DNA from: Diploscapter coronatus
Lineage: Eukaryota; Nematoda; Chromadorea; Rhabditida; Rhabditidae
Direction of reading: 5' to 3'
Length of the DNA stretch: 64,000 nt
NCBI GenBank assembly: GCA_964036155.1
Contig: OZ038423.1
Span: 56,807,249 to 56,871,248 of the forward strand
The position numbers were made by a program, and so were the translations under genes. Below the pieces are notes generated by a model. The model searched no databases. It was not told the origin of the DNA and was given only the letters and a program-made list of their open reading frames with translations. This document shows positions 23,001 to 34,100 of the stretch, piece after piece (the first letter of the stretch is position 1; each line of letters begins with the position of its first letter).

Positions 23001-25817
23001 CCAGGTTTTTGAAGTTGTAACATTTGAAGGTAATCGTCTTGCAAGAGTAGAGATTTTTTGAGGCTGGAAACTTTCGGATTAACCTTCGAAGTTTAGCTAG
23101 CAACAACAAGTAAAGAAATGAAGTAATCACTTGAGATCGATATTCATAAGGGTAGATCGAGATATTTTTAGCCTAAATATTTTGGATTATAAATTTTAGT
23201 TTAAATAACAACAACTCGAAAGTATGAATGAGATCGACATTTTTAATCATAGGATATGTACTCGCTCTTTCTGACTCGATTGGCATACACTCACGAATTA
23301 GCATATTACAATGAATCGAATACGAATGCGCACTCCTTACCTAGCAATTAATGAAGGTTAATTCGAAGGTACACGCGTTCACATCGCATAGAAGTGGAAT
23401 ATTCCAAGGGATTTTACGCAACTCATAACATTGACAAAGGGGGTTTGAGTAAATCAGGAAATTCTTATGAATGGAACATTTGTAATGAAAATTATATATA
23501 GCTTGTATACTTTACAAATCATAAATAGACCAAGAAATTTCACCAAATATGACGATAGAAATTGGACATTTTACAACCTTATAGCTTCTAAAAGCTGTAT
23601 TTCATACATAGAGGCATTTATATCAATTTCAGATTGAAAGGTATATGCATTTGAAAATTTATGTAAAAATTTCAGGTGGCCTGGACGCGAGCTTCTGATC
23701 AAGCTATTTTAACCGCCGGCATGCAATCGTTTTCCGCCGATCCGAGGTGGCAGGTTTCAAAGAAAGGCGATGATTGGATACTCATTTTGAGGTGGGTTTT
23801 TAACATTTTATTATTTCTTCTTTAGAAATATTATAATCTTCGAAGTCTGTTGTGTAAAATAGTGAAAGTATTTTGACGTAGTCCGAATTAAGAGGATTGT
23901 GTTGAATTTTGATGAGCTTCTTCCTTTGCGTGTCGCGGCTCGCTTCTCTTTATTTGTTGATTTGTATTGACAAAAAGGCTTTCGGCTCAAATTGGGTCGG
24001 GTGGAGAGTATGTTAATTTCGAAATACTAGAGGGATTTGAAATGTTAGATAAACTACTTTAATCAGGACCTAGAAATTTCTAATCGCGAACTCAAATTTA
24101 AAAATCCTGACTCATTTAAAAATTCAAATCCTGGAAAGCAAGATTTGAATGAAGAAATAGAACATGATTCTGAGAGATTCAAAGAAGGGCGGATACAATC
24201 GAGTTCAAGAGAATAAAAGAGTCGCAGAAAATTATAGAGAAAACGAGATTAGCCGAAATGGCGTGTGATTTGAGAGACAAGAGAGAAGCAGAAATTCGAA
24301 ATAAGTCGCCCCACAACAAGCCTATTATCCCATTGAGAAAACGAGGCGGTTTCGGTTGTTCGAGTGGGAAATTTGAAAATATCCGTTAAATCGGTGAATC
24401 TGAGGATTTTAGAGGATTTAAATCTGGAAAGTTATAATTTTCTAAAAAAAAAATCAACAAGTTCTTTGGATTAAAACACTAGAATACATATTTTATCCAA
24501 ACTATTTCTGATCACAAATAGTGAAAATAGGTTGAAGTTAAAGAAAGCTGCGTATTCTTTAAAATACAAATATTTTGTTTTTCAGGAGGGCAGAAGTTTC
24601 CGACACCGGTTGCTATTTCTGCGATATCAATACGGATACGGAAAATACTCTGTATGCGGTGTATTTGCAGGTTCAAGGTTGGTATTTTCTGTTATGCTTA
24701 GTTGTTTAGTCGTCCGTTTTATCTCAATACAAGCTCGTTTTTTCGCAAGACTGACTTGTGAAATCGAGCTTGATATTGCTCTTTCACAGCAAAAAGTCCT
24801 CTTTTTATTGCAATTCAAGGGTGACAACAATTTGGCAATAAACGTTGAAAAAATGCAGCGCGTAAAATTTGTTGAATAAAGCTTTTTTTTTCAGAGCCAC
24901 CAACTAGCCCGAATCACGGACAAAGTGAGTTTTTTTTTTCTAAATCTAGTTTTAGCATAACAAAGTAATCATTTAAAGCTGTCAAATTCAGACACGTTAT
25001 TTATTTTCGCTCAGATTAGAACAAATGTTCATTCCAGAAAATAAAGTAATAAACTAGAAGACATTTCAGAGAAACAACCCAAGCTAATGGCGAACATGGC
25101 CGGTGATGAAGTACTTCTGAATTGCACGATATACGACGATCCTGAAGAGATCAAAATTGACGATAACTCGATTGAAACGAATCCGAGGCATCGAAAGAAG
25201 ACGGACAGAGAAGTCATCTGGACGAGGGATGGACAGTTGATTGACCTGAATAATACTGCTAGTGAGTAATTATTAAATTAGGTTGAAATTTTACCTTCCA
25301 AAATACTAAAATTTTGCTTCCGTCTTCTGTATCGAAATTTAAATTTCAAAGATCCATGAATGAAATTTTGAATGGCGAAATTATTTAAAAACTGAATCAT
25401 TCATGAAGACCTTCGCATTACTTCTAATCTGATATAAAGTGAGTCTTTTCAGAATACGTCTGGAAAGTGAAACGATGGACGGGCGTGGCTGAGCATATCG
25501 TCCGAATTCGGAGCGCAACGATGGACGACGACGGTGATTATGCCTGCGAACGAGGCCACATACGCGCCAGTCAAATTGTTCATATCAATCGTGAGTTTCT
25601 TTGTTTATATTTTGGATCTAGGGCAATTTGACGAAATTTAGCGGATAATTTCTGTAAATTTTGTTACGAATCGCGCCAGACCCTATTTTTTTAATCAATT
25701 TTAACCAATTCAGGTTCTGAAGCTCAAAAACGCAATGTCGCTTGGAATAGCGCATCAAAAGCATATGCGATGTCGACATTTCTTTACATTTTACTATCGT
25801 TTGTGTCTCTTAGGTGA
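20007..25817 (+). CDS. Two-Ig cell-surface protein, Dpr/DIP/ZIG-like
   Basis: Eight exons, 20007-20067, 22285-22427, 23676-23791, 24586-24677, 24895-24924, 25070-25261, 25453-25590 and 25714-25817, give 291 residues. The first exon is a signal peptide (MRLIIWFCCRILYLLFNFQS). Ig domain 1 has YLHC, VAWTR, the stretch ILTAGMQSFSADPRWQV and DTGCYFCDINT, which is the Dpr/DIP pattern (V-x-W-x-R...ILT-G...D-RW...D-G-Y-C-I-T). Ig domain 2 has LLNCTIYDD, VIWTRDGQ and DDGDYACERG. The tail ends in a hydrophobic stretch (AMSTFLYILLSFVSLR), best read as a GPI-attachment signal. Such proteins mediate neuronal surface recognition; nematode relatives are zig-8, zig-10 and rig-5. Introns 1 and 2 are long (2.2 and 1.2 kb), unlike most genes here. 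Confidence 0.85.
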
Positions 25818-26222
25818 TATTACATTTTAATAGCTTAGGATTTGTAAATTTCAATACAATAATTGTACGGGTTTATCTATTTCGATGATTTTTCATCTAA
25901 TCAATTTGACAAATTCTTCAGCATATTCATTTTTACTTGGAACATATGCAGCTCTCTTTCAAACCTACAAACTATGATCTCTTCAAACATTGAATTCCGA
26001 CTTATCAAATTTATATAAAAGTTCACGATATCCATTTTTTCAATAAAAAATTACCCCTACTATATAAGAAGGTAGTAACCCTTTTTTGCTTAAATTTCAA
26101 TTTAAAAAATATTATACATAATTGAGATCTTTTTGGAACCATTTATTCAACATGCAATGAAATCATACATTATGATTACAAATATACTAAAAAGTAAGAT
26201 AAATTAAAATTATTACGATTAG
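25818..26222. other. Convergent 3' flanks
   Basis: AT-rich spacer between the Ig-protein stop (+) and the last exon of the Hsp70-like gene (-). AATAAA at about 26041-26047 suits the plus-strand gene. No exon seen. Confidence 0.5.
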
Positions 26223-27004
26223 TCATTTTAATTCCAAATAAATAAGTGATTTTCTCCAAAAATCTAGTGGTTCATCATATGGCACATAAAGATGGCGCTT
26301 TATTTCTTGATTATAGATGTTCACGCCAATGAGTGCAATTCGACAAGCATAATTGCCACTAGCTTTTAAATCTAAAGAAACTTGCACTCCTCTTACTGTT
26401 CTAAATGTTCCAGAAGTCCTAGGGTGTGGTAGAATCTTATTGTCCCAGGGTGTTCTGAAAAGACCGCACCAAAGTAAGTATAATGTGTTGAAATTTACGG
26501 TGGAATGATCATTGTCAAATTACAAACTCCTTCCAGTTCAGCTGGATAAATTAGATACGAATTTAGGCCACACTTAAGTTCATGGAGATTTAGATGGATA
26601 AAAACGTCCCCTTTGTCACTTCGTTTCTGAAAGATAGAATAAAATATAATTTTGAAAATATATGCAGGATAAGCCATAATTATAACTCTACCAAAATGTC
26701 TTATCCTATTTTGCAAGTTTTGCATAAATTTAGAGTAAACATAAATTTTGAAATCCGTTTTCTCTAAATCAAGAAAAATTTACAAGTATAGCACATCGAT
26801 TACTTGGTGCAATTTAAATTGATGTACGATTTATAGGCGAGGCTATGGTTATGAGCCGCCCTGTATTATTGAAAAATACCCATTCATGATATTTAACTGA
26901 TTGGCCATCATGCATGTGCTGGTCAGCATTCCCAGAAGAATTTTTTTTCGATTTCGAAGACGTAGGTATCGCACTGTTATGTTGGTTTGGCTGATATTGA
27001 TTGC
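26223..27004 (-). CDS. Alternative 3' exons of the Hsp70-like gene (or a short separate gene)
   Basis: Exons 27004-26880, 26626-26499 and 26454-26223 join in phase and end at TGA. They also fit in phase to a donor at 27205 (T|GTAGTAC) inside the last large Hsp70-like exon, which would replace the CTIF terminus by about 160 residues. The first part is polar (NQHNSAIPTSSKSKKNSS). The second part is compact and beta-like with hydrophobic strands (DVFIHLNLHELKCGLNSYLI; GVQVSLDLKASGNYACRIAL; YVPYDEPLDFW). I do not recognise the fold. A separate start is possible only at an internal Met (HMHDGQS), because no ATG in a usable frame lies between 27183 and 27010. Confidence 0.55.
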
Positions 27005-30000
27005 CTACATTTATTGATTTATACTTATAGCTTCTTTTTAGAAGCAATTATCATTAGCTACCTTGAAAGAAAAAAGTTAAATAGGCATTATAATACTTGT
27101 TTCATAATTAATGATATTTATTTATCAGAAAAATATATTATGCTATGCATTGTTACATTTTTCAAATTATTTTAAGTTTTTATCAAAAAATTGTACAAGT
27201 ACTACACAAACCGGTATTCATTGTGTTGGAAGAGGTTGAGTTAGTACGCTTCCTATCGGATTCCTTGTCTTCCACCGCCGAAGCTGATGACATTAGCTTC
27301 TGGTTTTGTGAATTATGACCGATTTCGCTATTTAAAGACGAATAGGTAGGCGATTGTGACTTGTCATGGGGATTATTTTTAAAACTTTGAGATTGTGTAC
27401 TATTATCAAATTTATATGGTGGTCCCTCATTATGTTGCATCTCAGCAGTATTTCTTGATGACGATTGATTATATTGTTCTTGAATTTCCGATTTCGTTGG
27501 ATCTGCTCCTTCAGTTTTGGGAAGGGTATGAACATCCGACGACGGTAAAGACTCCACATTTCGATCATTACTAGGTGGTTTCAATTTATTTAAATGAATG
27601 GTTAAAAAAGCATACTTTGAACCTGAAGATTCAGGTGTCTTTTTAAGATTCAAAGAAATTGTTTCGTCACAATGCTCCTTTGAAGGTTCACCCGGGTAGG
27701 GAGGTTTGGCGTCTTCCAATATTGGTGTATTTGTTATAGCAGACCGTTGTTCATCTTGATCGTTTGTGGAATCTTTTTCATTTGACTCCTGGGGGTTACT
27801 ATTTCTTTGAATATTTTCTGATTCTTCGGCTTCTTTGTTTTGCGTATCGTCTACAACATCAGGAACTAACTTTCCGCTTTTGTCACTTTTATCTCGAGAA
27901 TCGAATGAACAACTATCAGTCGGTGAAACTGACTGAGGCTGTTTAGGCTGCAAATAGGAGATATTAGGATGTTCAGATCGATTATCTTGAGATGCATGCG
28001 GATCCTGAATAATAGACTCTTTTTCGGGATTATACTGATGATCTTTTATTACTACCTCTGGTAGTTTATCGTCTCCAAAGTGGATTTTATTCGGAATGCG
28101 AGGAATGGGGGTATCATTAGCTGGAGCTGGCACTGCTGCATCTTGAGCTGATAATTCTCCATCTGCATCTACATCTACATCTTGAACTGGAGCTGTATCT
28201 ACATCTAAATCTTGAACTGGAGCTGTATCTGCATTTGCATCTTGAACTGGAGTTGTATCTGCATCTGTATCTGTATCTGGAGTTGGTGTTGGTGGTGGAT
28301 TACGTCGCTCTTCTTCTTTGATAATTTCGATGACTCGCTCGTAACCGATAGATTTCTCAGCCACGGTAACAGTTTTGCTAATAATTGCAGCTGCACCGAT
28401 GGCTGCTACCTTGAAATAACTCATTTGCCATCATAAGACTAAATTGTGATTCGTACAAACCTCATCGACATTCAAGAAATTGCAAATAGTCGAATCTTTG
28501 AAAACTCCGGTGAGGCCTTCGGAAATCAGTGGAATTCTAGTACTGCCACCAGCCAATAGAATAAATTTCGGCTTCAGATCTAAAATTTATGAAGAAAATA
28601 AGCGATCTCATGAAATTAAACCTTTACAAGCTTCTCCGACTTTTTTAATGATCTTGTCAACTTCTTCGTTATAATATCCTTTAATTTCATCCTTTTGAAT
28701 AACTTCAACTAAATCATGATCTTGGTTGTCATCAGTTCTGTATAAAGAATCGACATCTGGAATATTTAAATTCAAATCTTTCCCATCTTGAAGATCCAAA
28801 GATCACCAATTCGTGTATGAGGCGCAAATGATAAAGCACACTTCATCTTTTCGCAGGCAATTTTCAAACGACGCTTTGCTCGCTCTGATAATGTTGGCTT
28901 TTGTCCTCCATTCTAAAATAATAGATCAGCACGATTCAATATTAAGGGAAATGTCAAAGAATTCTCTCTTAAATATGACTCTACCTGTTGAGTAAGCTTG
29001 TCCATCATCTGGTCAAAAATGAGTCTATCGATGTTATCACCGGCAAAGTTTTTAATAATTGGTTCAATTTCAGAAATTTGAGCTATAGTCAAGTCAGTCC
29101 AGTTAGCTTTCTAAATTTACATGAACTATTGGAAGTTCACATGAATACTACCTCTTCCTGGGCCTTTTGCTGGATAAAATATGCTGCGACTTGCAAATAT
29201 CCTGCCCCCATACAGAAAACGAGCGCTACGTCGCCTTTCAGGTGAAGATTTAATCGAGGTGCATATGCTGCAGCAACAGCGATAGGTTCATCAATTAGCT
29301 CGATTTTAATACTATCCCATGACGTTCTTTTGTCAGATTTGTCTTGTAGCTTCGTTTGATTCTCTTCGAATCCTTGTTGTTGTGAAATTTCATGATAATC
29401 ACACCTACTTTTCTTTGTTTCAGGTTGACCCTAAACACAGTGAGACCCAATAGTGTTAACTTTAAAGGAGAATACTTACTTCTAGTTGATCTTGCTTAGT
29501 AGTAGGAAAAGGCATTGAATTAACGATATTATTCACTACCCTTTTTACACAATTTTCAACTAAATTTTTGTAATCCTGTTCCGATTTTATTGGAACAGTA
29601 ATTGCTATAGTTGTGGGATTCTGTAATTGAGTACTTTAAATTATTGATCATAACAGAAATAAATACATACCTGAAAATTCTTATAGGCTGTAGTGAAAAG
29701 TGGCTCGAGCAATCTTGCAAATATTTCTTCAGAATTGAGAATTTTAGGTGGGTTTTCTTTATCTTGATCTATCATATCGAATGTTGCAGTTGCTGAGCAA
29801 TTTTATCTTTTTATAAGTTAACCGAATTCACACTAACTATCATCGGGTAAGTTTTCAGATCGTTTGAAAAAGTACCGCTTCTTATCTTGAACTCGGGTAA
29901 TTTCACTATTTTTCTTTCCCAAAAGCCATCGAATATCTACAAATATTGCTTGCAAAAATCCTGTTGAAATTAAAAATAACCGTAAATCACATTCTGCAAG

Positions 30001-31193
30001 CAAACAGCGTAATTTTCAGCCATTCTTCCGACGAGCCATTCACCCTGCTCCAATAGAGCGACGTATGACGGGACAGATCGATTCGCTTCTGAAATTTCCT
30101 TGATTAGTTCGGAGATTTGACTGTAGATTACCATGCTGGACGATCTGAATGTATTTCTCCTTGCAGATGGCGATCTTGCATTTCGACGTGCCGATATCGA
30201 TAGCGATTGCATCACGAATATTCGGATTTTCGTTGACTTCACTCGTGGTCGGTTTGATAGAGGGGTTGTTCTGAGTTGGATCCGTAGTTGTTTTGGCTAT
30301 CTGGAAACCGCATGACATATTTTAACAATCTCTAAAAGGCAGTTTGTAAATCGCATGGCATGCGAAATAGTGCGAGAAAAGAAACCCTATCAGCCAATAC
30401 TCTACACTAAACCATACATTGTTTCGCATGTTTTGATGTCGTGGGATTTTCGAATAACCCCAAAACAGCCTTTTATTAGAGAACTAAATGTGACTACCTT
30501 TTCAGGTGACGGAAAATAGTATAGCATAAGGCAAAACGTAATCAACCTTACATAATAACTTACCGATTGAGAAGTTGATCTCTTTTTCACAGCTTCCTGA
30601 ATTGGAGGTTCCTTGAATTCGATTTCTTCATTCTCCATCCATTTGTCGAAAGCATCTGGGTTATTCAGTATTGACTTCATGTTCATTATGATTCGAGCAA
30701 ATTCTTCTAAACCCATAAAATAATGTTGTGTTCAGGTGTATTCGTACTTGCATTACCTAAATCGGTATATTTCTCAAACATTACAGTGATAATTTTCTTA
30801 ATATCATCATTCTGAGAATCGTAGAAACCTGGCATCTAAAATTTCGTTGGCATTTCTTATTGCTAAAAATACTCCTTGGTTTACCCTCGATCGGTCCATT
30901 AGAAAACGCCATTTTCTATACTCCACTCGTGCTTCTTTAGGCATGGCTTTCGAAATCAAATCGATGCTGTCAATTTTATCGGAAATAGATAAATCATCCG
31001 CATTCCAAAGTCCTCTGATCATATTCTTCTGTGAAGCGTCCAACTTTTCAGCAAATGATGGTAGTTGCTAAAAGTTTCTGATAAAATGCCATAGTTTAAA
31101 GGACAATAATTCATTACAAACAATTTAATTTGAATCTCAACTTACAGGTTCGGAACGAGAATTTGTAGAAGTTTCCATAGGCTCACCGCTCAT
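26223..31193 (-). CDS. SXP/RAL-2-like domain fused to degenerate Hsp70 ATPase domain with acidic tail
   Basis: About 17 exons starting at 31193. Residues ~17-80 (AEKLDASQKNMIRGLWNADD...KAMPKEARVEYRKW) resemble SXP/RAL-2 (DUF148) domains, but there is no signal peptide. The Hsp70 nucleotide-binding domain follows: AIAIDIGTSKCKIAI (phosphate 1), SVPSYVAL, WLVGRMAENYAV, VIYDIRWLLGKK, TIAITVPI, ELIDEPIAVAAAYAP, then VALVFCMGAGYLQVAAY in place of FDLGGGTFDV, and ILLAGGSTRIPLI. The catalytic Asp and Thr of phosphate loop 2 are lost, so ATP hydrolysis is unlikely. No peptide-binding domain follows; about 400 acidic, Ser/Asn/Asp-rich residues do. The gene ends at TGA 27183 (CTIF) or splices on to 26223. 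A frameshift or 20-nt intron lies at about 28787-28806. Boundaries elsewhere keep phase. Confidence 0.72.
28141..28290 (-). repeat. Coding minisatellite in the acidic tail
   Basis: An imperfect ~24-bp unit encodes repeats of the form D-x-D-T-A-P-V-Q-D-x (DTTPVQDANA, DTAPVQDLDV, DTAPVQDVDV), preceded by alternating Thr-Asp (TPTPDTDTDAD). Typical of length-variable disordered acidic tracts. Confidence 0.75.
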
Positions 31194-34100
31194 ATTGACT
31201 GAATTTGGTTGACTTTGAATTCAATCAATGCCTATCAACGCCTTCTTCGTATGTTATAAAGCAAGCTAATATTAATCAGTAAGACAAATATTATCTCTAC
31301 TATAAAGATGTATACATTGTTCAAGGAAGGGCAATTTTCAAATTTTACTTTCAAGATCAAATTCTCAGATAAACTACCCAAATCAACTGGAGATTTAAAA
31401 AAAAAATGTTTCAGAGAATTTCGACTTCAAAAAATAGTCGAAATTAGCACTATGTCAGGTATCTATGCCCGCTAATATTTTATATTGTAAATGGGCATGG
31501 CATTCACTTTCATTTATCTCTGCTCGAGTATATAAAAAATGTAGTTGAATATTTTCCTCAAAAGCGCTTCGAACAAACATAATAAAGAAAATGTATAAAT
31601 TTTTAAATTCACTCCATATGATGACTATTTGTGTAGGATGTGGACTTTTCATCACTTATTTTTCACTTTTTTTCAATTTCTTTACTACATTCTTGTGATT
31701 TTTGAGATGTTTTATGCCCCAATTATAACTTTATGAACACTAGTAATTTTACTTAGTCAATCAAGTCTGACGAAGGCAAGGAGCAAGCCAATACTTCTAT
31801 CTCATAAAATAAATAGTTCATGAAAAATTCTCTTCAATACAATTTGATTTAGGCTTTAAATGCGATAAAAACATAGATGAGTGAGTTTAACTGTTTGCAT
31901 TGCATTATTCTTGAGAGAATACGTCATCAGAAAAATGTTCTACTAGATTTTTAAAACTAAAAAATATAAAATTAGATATTTTAATGAGTATTTTTCCATT
32001 AAATTCTTCATTCTCAATTCTAATTTTAAAGTCAAATTTTAAATCATCTTCACATTGATTTCCAAAACTATTGATGACTAATTAATGCTGCTTTATAGTC
32101 GACGAATGATATAAATTTTATAGAAGTAATCGAAATTCTAACAGCCAGTCGAAAGCTGGCACTAGAGCAACGAGCGAGCGGGCGCAAAGCGAGCAAGCTC
32201 TCGTTTAAACGTATAATTTGTTAGCTGTTTTGGAAGAAATTCAGCAAAACATCTTGCTTTTGAATGCAAATCGATAATTGATGATGTAATTAGACATTTT
32301 GTCTTTGCACAATTTCATGCTTAAATGACGAAACGATGTCATGTCTGTTTTTCCTTAAGTTCGACAATGCTTTTAGTCATCCGTCACATTTCAAATAAGA
32401 ATTCGCTCTTCTTTCTTCGATAAATATTTATTTTGTAAATTAAAAATTATCGATCTGACGATTTTTCGAATTTCACCATGACTCAGAGTTGAAGTACGCG
32501 TCTTTATCGATGTGGTATATGAATCACACAAGGGGGCGAGGTCTGTTTGAAATATTGGAAAGAAAAGACGGAAAACATAGAGAGCCTCGTGGCTTACCGT
32601 GTATTTTACGTTGTTAACCGATTTTTTCTCTACTTACCTCTCAAATTTCGACCGACTCTTTTCTCGAATTTCTTTCAATAATCTCTCGAAAATCGCGGTA
32701 AATTTTCAGCGTTAATTTCTTTTCCGCTCTCTGTCTTCAGCGCTATTTTCCTACTCTCGACTCATTTCGAGGTAAATCGCGGTAAAACTTGGGCGGATTT
32801 TTTGCAAAACTTCTGCGTCTCTGACCTTTGTATCTTTTTCTGCTAATTTTATCTGGTCTCTAGCCTTTCCTAGCTTCTTTTCGTCTCTAATTTGTCTGTC
32901 TCAATTTTTTTTGCCATTGGTAAACAATGCCTTCTTACGGTTTTTAGGTCAAGAAATGCGCGCAATTCTCCCGAAAATCTTGAACTTTCCCCTCTTTTAT
33001 GGAAAGAAGCAACGAGTTTATTCAGCTTTTTTCGTGATTCTTGCAAATTTAAGTGTCCAGAAAATCTCATTAATGTTGGATTCTTGAACACCTAAACGTG
33101 ATTTTTTAATCTCATCCATCGCTTCATATCATGAACATTTTAGAAAAATGTTAAAATTTGATGGTGTCACTGTTTGACAAAAAATGCATAATATCCCTGT
33201 CATATAATAGCTAATGCAATATTCTAAAGTTCTGCATTAACATTTCTTCTAACAATGTTGTAACAATTCATAACTTTTCAAGTCAAGCCCCAACTTTCCT
33301 TAAATTGTTATGGAAAAGGTCGACTTGTTCTGCTTCTGATCAGCACTGGTTTTGTAATTCAATCGTCATGTTTTTTCGTTGTTTAATTGGTTCAAGCCTC
33401 GCGCATTTTGCATGTCTTTCTGCTTGTCTCATTTGTATTCGTAACGGTTTCTTAGCATTTCTCCCTTTTTCGTCGTTTTCTTCTCTTCGCGCATTTTCCA
33501 TTCATCAGAAGCGATTTGCAAGAAAGTCCACTATGGTGCTTTAGAAACATCAAAAGCCTTTTGATATTATTTTTTATTTTTATAATTTATAATTTTTTAA
33601 GAATAAATTGACAGCTTCCTTCATAAGACTCATGATACTTTTATAAACCTAGCACTAGCGTTTTTAAAATTCAATTAACCTAAAGTTACGTTATTTTGAG
33701 TAGCTCATAAACTTCATTTTTTCTTTAAATAAAATATCTGCTTGATTTACGTTATTTTCTAGGCATAATAATAATAATCCATTCTTTCTTTAGTTTCATG
33801 TTTCATGTATTTTCATATTCATTCAGTCTCCGTTTTCTTCATAATCTTTTGTCATTCTTCCCGCTTATGTTTGTTCTACATGAAAATCTACACGTTACGC
33901 GAAGTGCGTGCGTTCCGGTGTAGTAAAAATAACGCGACGAAAACATGCACGCGAAAGAAAATATTTACGTCAGTAGGCTTTTTTAAGCGGAAAAATAGCT
34001 GCTTTGAGCGGTGTAAGATTAGGCAATTTCTTGTTACAAATCGGTCATTACCATTTCAAGGTTAGGCAAAAAACTTTTCCTCATTTTGTATCCTTAATAT

